This document shows positions 22,496-32,137 of a DNA stretch of 64,000 nucleotides, one piece after another. Origin of the DNA: Chaunax sp. Z400 (Eukaryota; Chordata; Actinopteri; Lophiiformes; Chaunacidae); contig JBAGJB010000227.1 in the NCBI GenBank assembly GCA_037577475.1, positions 50,001 to 114,000 of the forward strand. Reading direction: 5' to 3'. A program made the translations under genes and the position numbers. A model generated the notes under the pieces. The model saw only the letters and a list, made by a program, of their open reading frames with translations. It made no database searches and was not told the origin of the DNA. Each line of letters begins with the position of its first letter. Position 1 is the first letter of the stretch.

Positions 22496-22941
22496 ATTTT
22501 AATATGTTATATTGTTTAATAAATTTATATGGTTAAATGGGTTATATGGTTTGTATGTTTGTTTACATTCATTTCAGAGAGACGGACTGACTGGTGGGTG
22601 AGATAGCTTGACTTTTAACGAGAGAGAGAGAGAGAGGCCTGTTGCGCTGTCAGTTCATAAAGTCTTAATAGAGACAGTAGGCCAATATAAATAAATGACA
22701 AGGAAATATGAGGTGAATTCAGGTGTGTTGGGACATTAGGGGGCGGTACAGTGACGTGGTGGTTTACACTGTCGCCTCACAGCAGCTGAGAGTTTCAGTG
22801 ATCATTATAGTGATTGTTCAGGAATAGACCTTTAACTCCTGAGACATTTAGTTCAGGTCTAACTTAGTTTCCAATGAGCCAGCATGAACAATGGACAGCT
22901 GATTTGGGTTTATAAATTATTTCCACCTTGTCAATATTACT

Positions 22942-22978
22942 GCCCACAAAATGCCCCCACTTTGGGCATTTTGTGGGC
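22942..22978. repeat. Perfect 15-bp inverted repeat with 7-nt loop
   Basis: GCCCACAAAATGCCC at 22942-22956, loop CCACTTT, and its exact reverse complement at 22964-22978. It could form a stable hairpin in RNA or a cruciform in DNA. No gene is adjacent. Confidence 0.8.
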
Positions 22979-23117
22979 TTTCCCACTGTAGCGCCCCACC
23001 TAGGCCCACACATGCCCACAGTGGCCTCACACGACCCCAAAGCCAGTCAAAGAGGAAACTGTGGGTCTACAGTGTCACACATGGGCAACACACACACAAG
23101 CCACACACTTTGGGCTG

Positions 23118-23212
23118 TGTGTGTGTTGTGTGTGTGTTGTGTGTGTGTTGTGTGTGTGTTGTGTGTGTGTTGTGTGTGTGTTGTGTGTTGTGTGTGTGTT
23201 GTGTGTGTGTTG
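23118..23212. repeat. (GTGTGTGTT)n microsatellite
   Basis: About ten copies of a 10-bp unit GTGTGTGTTG. It differs from the 45-61 kb minisatellite, since the ACTCCAG core is absent. Confidence 0.85.
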
Positions 23213-23214
23213 CC

Positions 23215-24630
23215 CGACTGTGTGCCTACATCGTGTTGGTCCTTATTGAATAACAAAATTAGTTTGGCTTTGTACCTGCAGAATAACACAACCATTACTA
23301 ATACATATGCAGAATAATTGCACTTGTTGTGATAAAGTGAGAGGCATATGTTCCAGACACTAACATCAATTATTCTTAAATTAAAAGAAAACAATAAATT
23401 GAAATTTATTCACAAAATTGAACATGAAACTTTACTTCTTTCAACTCAGAAATGAATCACGTGAAAGATAACATTAGCATTGAACATATGAACCTATACT
23501 GTTTATAAAAAATCAGTTGTCCTCCTTGGCCGTCTTGAGGCTGTGGCCCTGCTGCTCTTGGTGACACCATCTGAAGTGGGAAATAAAACAATTGAAAAAT
23601 AAAAAAAAAAACAATGCATTTCCAACAAAGGAAGCTTCCCAGGGCACCAAAAGTCTTTTGAGGAATTTAGGAAGTAAACCAGCATTCTGACTCAAGGAAC
23701 CTGAGATGAATTAGAGTTCTTAGAGGATGGTTCCATAGAATAACATTATAGTGATTGGCTCTGGTGCCTCATCCTTTTGCTAAAAGACATCAGATGTCAA
23801 CGCAGTCACGTAATTATCACAAATGACAGGGAGCAAGGTCATAGTTCAAGCAAATAATTACATTATTATTACAGCCTTCTTCCTTATTAAAGTTTGAGAA
23901 AACAGTTGAATAAATAGGCTTCTGTTTGTGTTGGGTAAAAATAATATTTATTTTTTAATAAAACATACAGTTTTGGAATATTTTAAGAACAAATACAAAG
24001 GACAAACACCATAGGAGCCACTCAGGAACATTCAAGCTCCTTACTAGAAAATGTATCACCAAAGGGATAGTATGTGTCCATCCATCCAAGTCCAAACTTT
24101 TCTTCCTCATCTTTACATGCTGTGTTTTTTGCTCACTTTAATTGTTGATACAAGGATCCATTACTGCTTTTTGAATGTATTAGTGAAAACATTGCATTTT
24201 CCTTGCAAGGCAGAAACACCTGAACGCATCTCACCTCGTCTTGCAACTTTAAATATGACAATCCTCAATAATATGCATTTGTTAGGCCCATTTATTTGCT
24301 CTACAATATAGAGTGAAGCTTGTTAAACGTGACGATATTAAATGATGAAGTTACATGATTCTTAAGTTTGACTTTTTAATACAATTAGTCAAGTCTCCTT
24401 CAGTCATGTTGCGGGGGAGACAAGATTTGTTTGCAAGACTTTAACTCAGCATCAAAAATCTAAATGAAATCTTTAACACTTTAAATGTGTGTAACTTGAG
24501 AATAATGTCCAAGGAATGGTTGTAAAAGGAGCTAAACACATACAGAAAATGTTAAATTGCTGAACTTCCAATTGATTCATTCCGACTGATTGCTAGAGTA
24601 GGGACAGCTACTAAATGGAGAAGGAAAAAA
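23215..24630. other. Non-coding stretch; one weak terminal-exon-like signal
   Basis: No supported gene. On the minus strand an acceptor-like TTTCCCACTTCAG near 23575 is followed by a short open stretch to a stop near 23520, but nothing upstream supports it. The rest is AT-rich intergenic sequence. Confidence 0.5.
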
Positions 24631-24633
24631 AGG

Positions 24634-26298
24634 CTGCCTGTGGCTCCTCTTCTCCTCTTTCAACCTGACCAGGCTGCTGTGTGATGATGACCTTTTTTTG
24701 TTGGGTAAGTATTTATTATGATTATTCTTATTTCTGGTTTTTCTTTAATCAACTAAACAAGTGTATAAAAAATATGTTCAATGCTGATCTGTTGATGTTC
24801 AACTACCTTTTAAATACAAAGAAATATCAGCATAAATATATTTGTTTGCTCGTCTTCATTGCAGTCTGTCCTTCATTAAAAAGAAACCGTAGAAAAATAA
24901 AATCTTCTCCTTATGTTGCATTAATAGATTTATTTTCTGGCCAATTAAACCATGACACACGTGGGGAGAGACGCAAGTTTTCTTTTCTCCGACTGTCAGT
25001 GAAGCGGACAGTGTGAGACTGGGGTAATCACACTTCATCTCGGCGTTATGTGGGTCCTTTCTATCTCTGAAAAATCATTTTGTGGGTCTGATATCTTGGT
25101 GTAGTGAGTTTTACGCGTGATACGGCGCACAGTTAGAGGAGTTGTGCGGGATCGACTGCTTTTTGACGGTCTTGATTTTGTACTTGTGAATGATTTGGCT
25201 TTAAAAAAAACGTGTTTCCCGATTCCACAGAATGAAAAGTAACAGAAAATCCTACTGTTGCCGCTCCTGCTGCCCCGACTCGTCCTGTCCTCCTGCGTGC
25301 GCCATTACGCTGCCAAGTGTTCCAAATGAGTTCATGTGATGCAACAGAGATCCCGTTTTTGCAGAGTGGCTCATAGTTTAGGTAAAATGTGTTGTTTGGT
25401 TTTTCCCTGTTGCTGTGAACACATCTCAGACCCTTGTGGAGAAAAACGTCTCACTGCTCAGATAATTAGCTTTTCTGCGTTTGTAGTGTTGCTCAATATT
25501 CAAAAAATATCAAACAATCATGCAAGATGTTCTCAGTCTGACAAAAAGACATAAAATTGGTCTACTTGTATTTGCTATTTAGTTTTTTTTGTTCTCCTGA
25601 TGCTGACACTTTGTTCTGTTCTTTCAGAGTTACACCTGGAGGCTGCTGATTGGACAGGAGACTGATGGCGCCTCATTAACACAGCTGTGGATCCCATCAG
25701 TGACTCCTCCTCTTCCTGTCTGCCTCATCACTTTGTGCTAATTGGTGATTAGATGATTGTTGTAGTGAAGTTTCTTTTGTATATATTGTAAATATTCTGT
25801 ATTGCTGTAACAGGAAGGAAACCCTTTTTGTTTTTCTCTCGTTTTTATGTTTGGAAGTGAAGTTTCATGTATTTTCTGTCCTTCACTTTGTTAAATGAAG
25901 TTGCTGTAAACACTTGAAATTTGTATCTTTGTAAAGAAATGTAAATAAATCCTGTTTGGACTTGATTGTTGTAACACTGGTCATCCTTGGAGTTTGGAAA
26001 GAGGAGTCACATTTTTATGCTATGGTCAGGTTTCCTCTAGACGGGACAGAACAATTGCTCCTGTTCTACTTCTGACATTTCAAACTTCAGAGGACAAAAC
26101 GCAGAGACTCATCTGAACATCAGGATTTGAACCATCAACCTCAGACTCTGGAAGCTCAGCTGTGTCAAACAGAAGCTACATTTTGAAAGAACGAGACAGC
26201 TGGGATTCGAACCTGCTTTCCAGGATTGCGGGTCAGGATCCCATCTCCCTGAGCTAAAACTTTTTTTTTGCGCAAATGTTATATTTATCATCGTCAAT
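24634..26298. repeat. Interspersed repeat, longest copy (about 1.66 kb)
   Basis: 24634-24990 matches 7224-7590 (sharing CAGGCTGCTGTGTGATGATG and TAAACAAGTGTATAAAAAAT). 24977-26298 matches 12046-13366. This copy therefore joins, in order, the parts found separately at 7 kb and 12-13 kb. It holds a donor-like GGGTAAGTAT near 24702, an acceptor-like TTCTTTCAG near 25620 and an AATAAA near 25946, like a complete two-exon unit. It ends abruptly beside the palindrome at 26301. Confidence 0.75.
25232..25339 (+). CDS. Small Cys-rich ORF, second copy (35 aa)
   Basis: Same length and cysteine pattern as 12303-12410. Differences are one Lys/Asn replacement at codon 4 and synonymous changes in a Cys and a Val codon. 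Coding status is unproven. Confidence 0.25.
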   Translation: MKSNRKSYCCRSCCPDSSCPPACAITLPSVPNEFM

Positions 26299-26300
26299 GT

Positions 26301-26335
26301 ATTTGCTTTAGTCAATCAGATTGACTAAAGCAAAT
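26301..26335. repeat. Perfect 17-bp palindrome with 1-nt spacer
   Basis: ATTTGCTTTAGTCAATC at 26301-26317, an A, and its exact reverse complement at 26319-26335. It sits three bases after the end of the 24634-26298 repeat. Confidence 0.85.
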
Positions 26336-26339
26336 GTGT

Positions 26340-27170
26340 AATTAATGACTTGGGGCAAGAGCTTCCGAAGTTGATAACATGGCATTTTAAAGATCAATAA
26401 ATGACATTCAGCCTGTGTAACATTGTCTTGTAAATGTCTGCTCTTTTTCAACCCTTGTCCTTTTAAGGCTCCGCATGCTTTGTGTGCACAATGCTCTGTT
26501 CTCAGAGTCTAATCCAAGAGTACCCAATACTTAGAATCTCTCTCAAGCAAAAAACGTGGAAACGTGGCAATGAGAGGGGGCAGGACTCACAGCAAAGGGT
26601 CCTAGTCTGCTGCCAAAGACTCAGCCTTGATACATGGGGCCCAGGCTCCATCTGGTCAAGAGATTTCACTCACAATTATGAAGAATACTAACTATTGCTC
26701 TCATAAAACACTTTTACCCCTCAACACCAGTCATGTCAACATATTTTTAATACAGAACTATTAATAAAACTACTAAATAAAATATTTTGTCTGTAAATGT
26801 ATGTAATTCAACATGGCACAGTACACAGATGTTTTAATTATGAAAATCATAGCACCGTCACAGAGAGCCATAATTCTGAAACAAAAGTGCAAAATAATAA
26901 TTCAATACTTCAACATTTTCCCCCCTCATCCTCTTCCTCCCTGCATCTCCCCCCCACTTTTCCCCTCCCTCTCATGTTGGACTCTTGAGTGGTAACATGA
27001 GCAAAACGCTGACTCAAGCACAAGCAGCTCGCACTTACCCGAATGAACTTTGATTGAAATCATAGCACCGTCACAGAGAGCCATAATTCTGAAACAAAAG
27101 TGAAAAATAATAATTCAATACTTGAACATTTTTCCTCCCTCACCCTCAGGATTTCAAACACAGGGGAGAC
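26340..27170. other. Non-coding stretch with an ~90-bp direct repeat
   Basis: 26842-26935 and 27054-27145 are nearly identical (ATCATAGCACCGTCACAGAG ... AATAATAATTCAATACTT), 212 bp apart. Nothing coding is supported. Short ORFs are chance. Confidence 0.6.
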
Positions 27171-27174
27171 GTTT

Positions 27175-27735
27175 AAAGCAAATAAATCTTGAATGAAACA
27201 GTCAGTCTTTGGTAATGACAAACAAAGTTGAATCAAATGTCAGGCCTGCAGAGGGAAGAAACAAAGTCTGGACAAAGCTCTGCTATAGTGAGGTTCACTA
27301 GGGATTTCACACCTGGGATTTTGGACCCGGGATTTCGGACCGGGACTTTGGACCCGGGATTTCGGACCCGAAACCGCGGACCGGCCCCCTCAAAAAACAA
27401 AAAAACAAATAGTGGATAATATGTCATCGGAAATCATGGCTATATGAAGTGATTTTAGCTCTTTAACTCCAAATGGAGGAAGAACTGATCTGTTTTGGGC
27501 CACTGAAAAGAAAAAGAGATGCAGTCTCAGACCTGCAACATCAGACCCGTTGTTCCCGACCTGTGATTTCGGACCCGGGACTTGATGTTCCTGCCCTATT
27601 ACAACCTTCTCATGCTGGTGAAGCCTATATCATATCACCATACATAGCTTTGTAACTATCTGCGCAATTTTTATTTTGACTTCCTCATGTTTAAGAAGAG
27701 AGTTGTTCAATTTCCAATAATTAGCTTAATTACCT
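27175..27735. repeat. Interspersed repeat with GGACCCGGGATTTC motif, copy 1
   Basis: Matches 40078-40632 along its length and 39060-39255 in its first third. The core at 27310-27380 is a short GC-rich internal tandem of GGACCCGGGATTTCGGACC type. The rest is AT-rich. It ends near CCAATAATTAGCTTAATTAC. Family not identified. Confidence 0.75.
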
Positions 27736-27934
27736 GTATCAGACGTAAATAACCTAATAGAAATGTAAACAGCTTTATGATCACTGAAGGGACAGAATGT
27801 CGCCTGTCACGTCTCGTTATTTTAAGTTTTGGGAAACCAACCAGAAGTCTAAAAAAATAGAAAGTGACATACTGAGCATTCATTGCACTTAAAGGAATCA
27901 GCAGCATTATTTGGTGAATAAACTTAATATGTAA

Positions 27935-30499
27935 GTGCCCTGGAGCCGGCTGACCTCCATCCACTCAGTACAGGCTAGCCCGCACTCAAGCCCCAGTCAG
28001 TCACAGCACCCAGTCGGAGCCTCCACCTTCATTCCTCTGCAGCCTGCCCTGGAGCCCTCACCTCCAGCCACTCCATACCGGCTAGCCACGCACCTAAGCC
28101 CCAGTCGGAGCCTCCACCTCCATTCCTCTTTTTTTCCTCTTTCTTCTTTCACTTCTTCCGTCCCTCTGCAGCCTGCCCTGGAGCCGGCTTACCTCCATCC
28201 ACTCAGTACAGGCTAGCCCGCACTCAAGCCCCAGTCAGTCACAGCCCCAGTCGGAGCCTCCACCTCCGTCCCTCTGCAGCCTGCCCTGGAGCCGGCTGAC
28301 CTCCATCCACTCAGTACAGTCTAGCCCGCACTCAAGCCCCAGTCAGTCACAGCCCCAGTCGGAGCCTCCACCTCCGTCCCTCTGCAGCCTGCCCTGGAGC
28401 CGGCTGACCTCCATCCACTCAGTACAGGCTAGCCCGCACTCAAGCCCCAGTCAGTCACAGCCCCAGTCGGAGCCTCCACCTCCGTCCCTCTGCAGCCTGC
28501 CCTGGAGCCCTCACCCCCAGCCACTCCATACCGGCTAGCCCACACTCAAGCCCCAGTCAGTCACAGCCCCAGTCGGAGCCTCCACCTCCATTCCTCTGCA
28601 GCCTGCCCTGGAGCCCTCACCCCCAGCCACTCCATACCGGCTAGCCCACACTCAAGCCCCAGTCAGTCACAGCCCCAGTCGGAGCCTCCACCTCCATTCC
28701 TCTGCGGCCTGCCCTGGAGCCGGCTCACCTCCAGCCACTCCATACCGGCTAGCCACACACCTAAGCCCCAGTCGGAGCCTCCACCTCCATTCCTCTTTTT
28801 TTCCTCTTTCTCTTTCACTTCTTCCGTCCCTCTGCAGCCTGCCCTGGAGCCGGCTGACCTCCATCCACTCAGTACAGGCTAGCCCGCACTCAAGCCCCAG
28901 TCAGTCACAGCCCCAGTCGGAGCCTCCACCTCCATTCCTCTGCAGCCTGCCCTGGAGCCCTCACCTCCAGCCACTCCATACCGGCTAGCCACACACCTAA
29001 GCCTCAGTCGGAGCCTCCACCTCCATTCCTCTTTTTTTCCTCTTTCTTCTTTCACTTCTTCCGTCCCTCTGCAGCCTGCCCTGGAGCCGGCTGACCTCCA
29101 TCCACTCAGTACAGGCCAGCCCCGCACTCAAGCCCCAGTCAGTCACAGCCCCAGTCGGAGCCTCCACCTCCGTCCCTCTGCAGCCTGCCCTGGAGCCGGC
29201 TGACCTCCATCCACTCAGTACAGGCTAGCCCGCACTCAAGCCCCAGTCAGTCACAGCCCCAGTCGGAGCCTCCACCTCCGTCCCTCTGCAGCCTGCCCTG
29301 GAGCCGGCTGACCCCCAGCCACTCCATACCGGCTAGCCCGCACTCAAGCCCCAGTCAGTCAAAGCCTCAGTCGGAGCCTCCACCTCCGTCCCTCTGCAGC
29401 CTGCCCTGGAGCCGGCTGACCTCCATCCACTCAGTACAGGCTAGCCCGCACTCAAGCCCCAGTCAGTCACAGCCCCAGTCGGAGCCTCCACCTCCATTCC
29501 TCTGCAGCCTGCCCTGGAGCCCTCACCTCCAGCCACTCCATACCGGCTAGCCACACACCTAAGCCTCAGTCGGAGCCTCCACCTCCATTCCTCTTTTTTT
29601 CCTCTTTCTTCTTTCACTTCTTCCGTCCCTCTGCAGCCTGCCCTGGAGCCGGCTGACCTCCATCCACTCAGTACAGGCTAGCCCCGCACTCAAGCCCCAG
29701 TCAGTCACAGCCCCAGTCGGAGCCTCCACCTCCGTCCCTCTGCAGCCTGCCCTGGAGCCGGCTGACCTCCATCCACTCAGTACAGGCTAGCCCGCACTCA
29801 AGCCCCAGTCAGTCACAGCCCCAGTCGGAGCCTCCACCTCCGTCCCTCTGCAGCCTGCCCTGGAGCCGGCTGACCCCCAGCCACTCCATACCGGCTAGCC
29901 CGCACTCAAGCCCCAGTCAGTCACAGCCCCAGTCGGAGCCTCCACCTCCGTCCCTCTGCAGCCTGCCCTGGAGCCGGTTGACCTCCATCCACTCAGTACA
30001 GGCTAGCCCGCACTCAAGCCCCAGTCAGTCACAGCCCCAGTCGGAGCCTCCACCTCCGTCCCTCTGCAGCCTGCCCTGGAGCCGGCTGACCTCCATCCAC
30101 TCAGTACAGGCTAGCCCGCACTCAAGCCCCAGTCAGTCACAGCCCCAGTCGGAGCCTCCACCTCCGTCCCTCTGCAGCCTGCCCTGGAGCCGGCTGACCC
30201 CCAGCCACTCCATACCGGCTAGCCCGCACTCAAGCCCCAGTCAGTCACAGCCCCAGTCGGAGCCTCCACCTCCGTCCCTCTGCAGCCTGCCCTGGAGCCG
30301 GTTGACCTCCATCCACTCAGTACAGGCTAGCCCGCACTCAAGCCCCAGTCAGTCACAGCCCCAGTCGGAGCCTCCACCTCCGTCCCTCTGCAGCCTGCCC
30401 TGGAGCCGGCTGACCTCCATCCACTCAGTACAGGCTAGCCCGCACTCAAGCCCCAGTCAGTCACAGCCCCAGTCGGAGCCTCCACCTCCGTCCCTCTGA
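27935..30499. repeat. 108-bp minisatellite, about 20+ units
   Basis: Tandem units of 108 bp (e.g. CCTCCACCTCCGTCC at 29161 and 29269) containing CTGCAGCCTGCCCTGGAGCC, with a CATCCACTCAGTACAGG or a CAGCCACTCCATACCGG half. Four T-rich insertions (CTCTTTTTTTCCTCTTTC at about 28120, 28790, 29025 and 29586) mark a higher-order repeat of about 562 bp. Since 108 is a multiple of three, a 173-codon frame (29978-30499; Ser/Pro/Gln repeats of 36 aa) stays open. I judge it an artefact because other units carry frame-breaking insertions and no gene signals adjoin. Confidence 0.9.
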
Positions 30500-30707
30500 A
30501 CGTAAACCAAATGATGAAGATCAACATATTTAACGTACTCGCTCGTTTTTACGTCCTTTTTTTCTCGACTCGACATCAAGTTGCTGTCAATCTTCAGTGG
30601 AACGAATCTAGTTGTCCCAAAAGTTGTTTAAACACGGAATCTATCTGTTTTTCACCATTCAAAACTTCTTTTTTTTGCAGGACTCGACTTTTCGACCCTA
30701 CTCGGTA

Positions 30708-30764
30708 GCCATCTTGGCGCCTCTCCCGGATGTTTACGTTCTTACCTTAAGGCAACCCGGAAGT
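30708..30764. promoter_or_regulatory. YY1- and ETS-like sites; possible CpG-poor housekeeping promoter
   Basis: GCCATCTTGG (YY1-like) at 30708-30717, CCCGGATGT (ETS-like) at 30725 and CCCGGAAGT (ETS consensus) at 30756-30764 lie within 60 bp. Such clusters mark TATA-less promoters. A minus-strand GTAAGAAC donor-like string follows the second ETS site. No exon could be assigned. Confidence 0.3.
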
Positions 30765-30839
30765 AAAAACTGCTCCGTTGGCAAAGGTTCCACCTGGAAG
30801 CTGCTCTGCTCCTCGGTCCCTTTCTTTTGTATACATTAA

Positions 30840-31538
30840 GCAAAAAAGTTATACAACTATTACAGTCAATATAATATAAATTATATTATGATGAAGAATA
30901 TTTAAAAAAAATATAGATAGCAATTGCAATTTCCAGCTGTCAACTATATTGAATTTTAATTCAATATAAAACTTCTGCATTAGCCATAAAATATACACAT
31001 CTTACACATTAACATTTTAACATGTAAACCATTCCCTTTTTTAAGTTAAGGTGAAGCAATGCTTATTTTTGTAAACACAAACTCATTTTGTAACTTCAGT
31101 CAACACAGTAATCCTGACAAACACCATAAGCAGTAACACCTACATCCTGCATTTCTCTTGTCTCATCAGAATATTGCTCAAGGTTAGCTAAGGTTCTTCT
31201 TCTGTTGTTTTATGGCAGTTGGCGAGCAACGTTTGGTGTGCATTACCGCCACCTTCTGATCTGGAGTCTGGATCGATACTTCCTATACTACATTTTCCTA
31301 TATGGTCCGGTTTTTCTTACGAATGAGAACAGTGCCCTATAAAAAAAAAGAAAGATGATTTTTAGCAAGTAAAACCAAACAAACAAAAAATATTTCAAAT
31401 ACTGATTGATCAGCAAGATCAATGATGTTCTCTCAGTTTTCTCCCCAATACTGTGAATACAATAAATACAAGTTCCAAACATGAAGTCATAGAGTTGTAG
31501 GTATACCTACCTATAGTAGGTATCTGACCTTGTTCAAC
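30840..31538. other. AT-rich non-coding stretch with an interspersed-repeat fragment
   Basis: Nothing coding. Around 31190-31265 the strings TTCTTCTTCTGTTGTTTTAT and GTGCATTACCGCCACCTTC look like one end of a common teleost interspersed repeat, from memory and with low certainty. Confidence 0.4.
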
Positions 31539-32045
31539 AGAGCTGAGGTATAGCTCAGTATGATAAGCTGCAGCCACTTGTTGATCTGAGTTTATAGGAT
31601 CAAATCCCAGTTCCAGCATTTCATTTAGATGTTTTCTCCACAGCAGTGTGAATAATAAGTAGAACTTGTGACCACATTCAGCAGAGCTGAGGTATAGCTC
31701 AGCATGATAAGCTGCAGACACTTGGTGATCTAAGTTTATGGGATCACATCCCACTTGAAGCATTTCATTTAGATGTTTTCTCCACAGTAGTGTGTATAAT
31801 AAGTAGAACTTGTGACCACATTCAGCAGAGCTGAGGTATAGCTCAGCACGATCAGCTGCAGCCTGATCAGCAGCAGCCCAGTAATGATCTGAGATTGTGG
31901 GTTTGAATCCCACTTCCAAAATTTAGATGTTTTCTCCACTGCAGTGTAATAATAAATAGAACTTGTAACCATGTCAAATACAGCTGGATGTATAGCTCAG
32001 TATGATAAGCTGCAGACCAGTAATGATCTGAGCTGAGATTATGGA
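31539..32045 (+). repeat. tRNA-derived SINE units in plus orientation (4 units)
   Basis: Four tandem units of about 144-150 bp each start GAGGTATAGCTCAGYAYGAT, a good Pol III box A. The third unit (about 31829-31982) has GTGGGTTTGAATCCCAC, an almost canonical tRNA box B with its stem. The others have decayed box B (e.g. GGGATCACATCCC). A shared 3' tail includes TTAGATGTTTTCTCCAC. They are the inverted relatives of the satellite that starts at 32138. Confidence 0.8.
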
Positions 32046-32137
32046 AGTGTGACCTGCGATTCCTGACCTGGGATTGTGGACCTGCAGAAGCAGAAAGACC
32101 CACCCAAAAACAAGTGTGTCAAGTGTGTCAAGTGTGT

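Noticed and set aside
22928..23394. Overlapping ORFs around the GTGTGTGTT repeat
   Set aside because: Open frames on both strands result from the simple repeat; no domain or splice support.
23500..23700. A minus-strand terminal exon
   Set aside because: An acceptor-like site exists, but no upstream exon or recognisable protein supports it.
29978..30499. A 173-aa Ser/Pro repeat protein
   Set aside because: 108-bp minisatellite artefact; other parts of the array are frame-broken by CT-rich inserts and there is no start exon.
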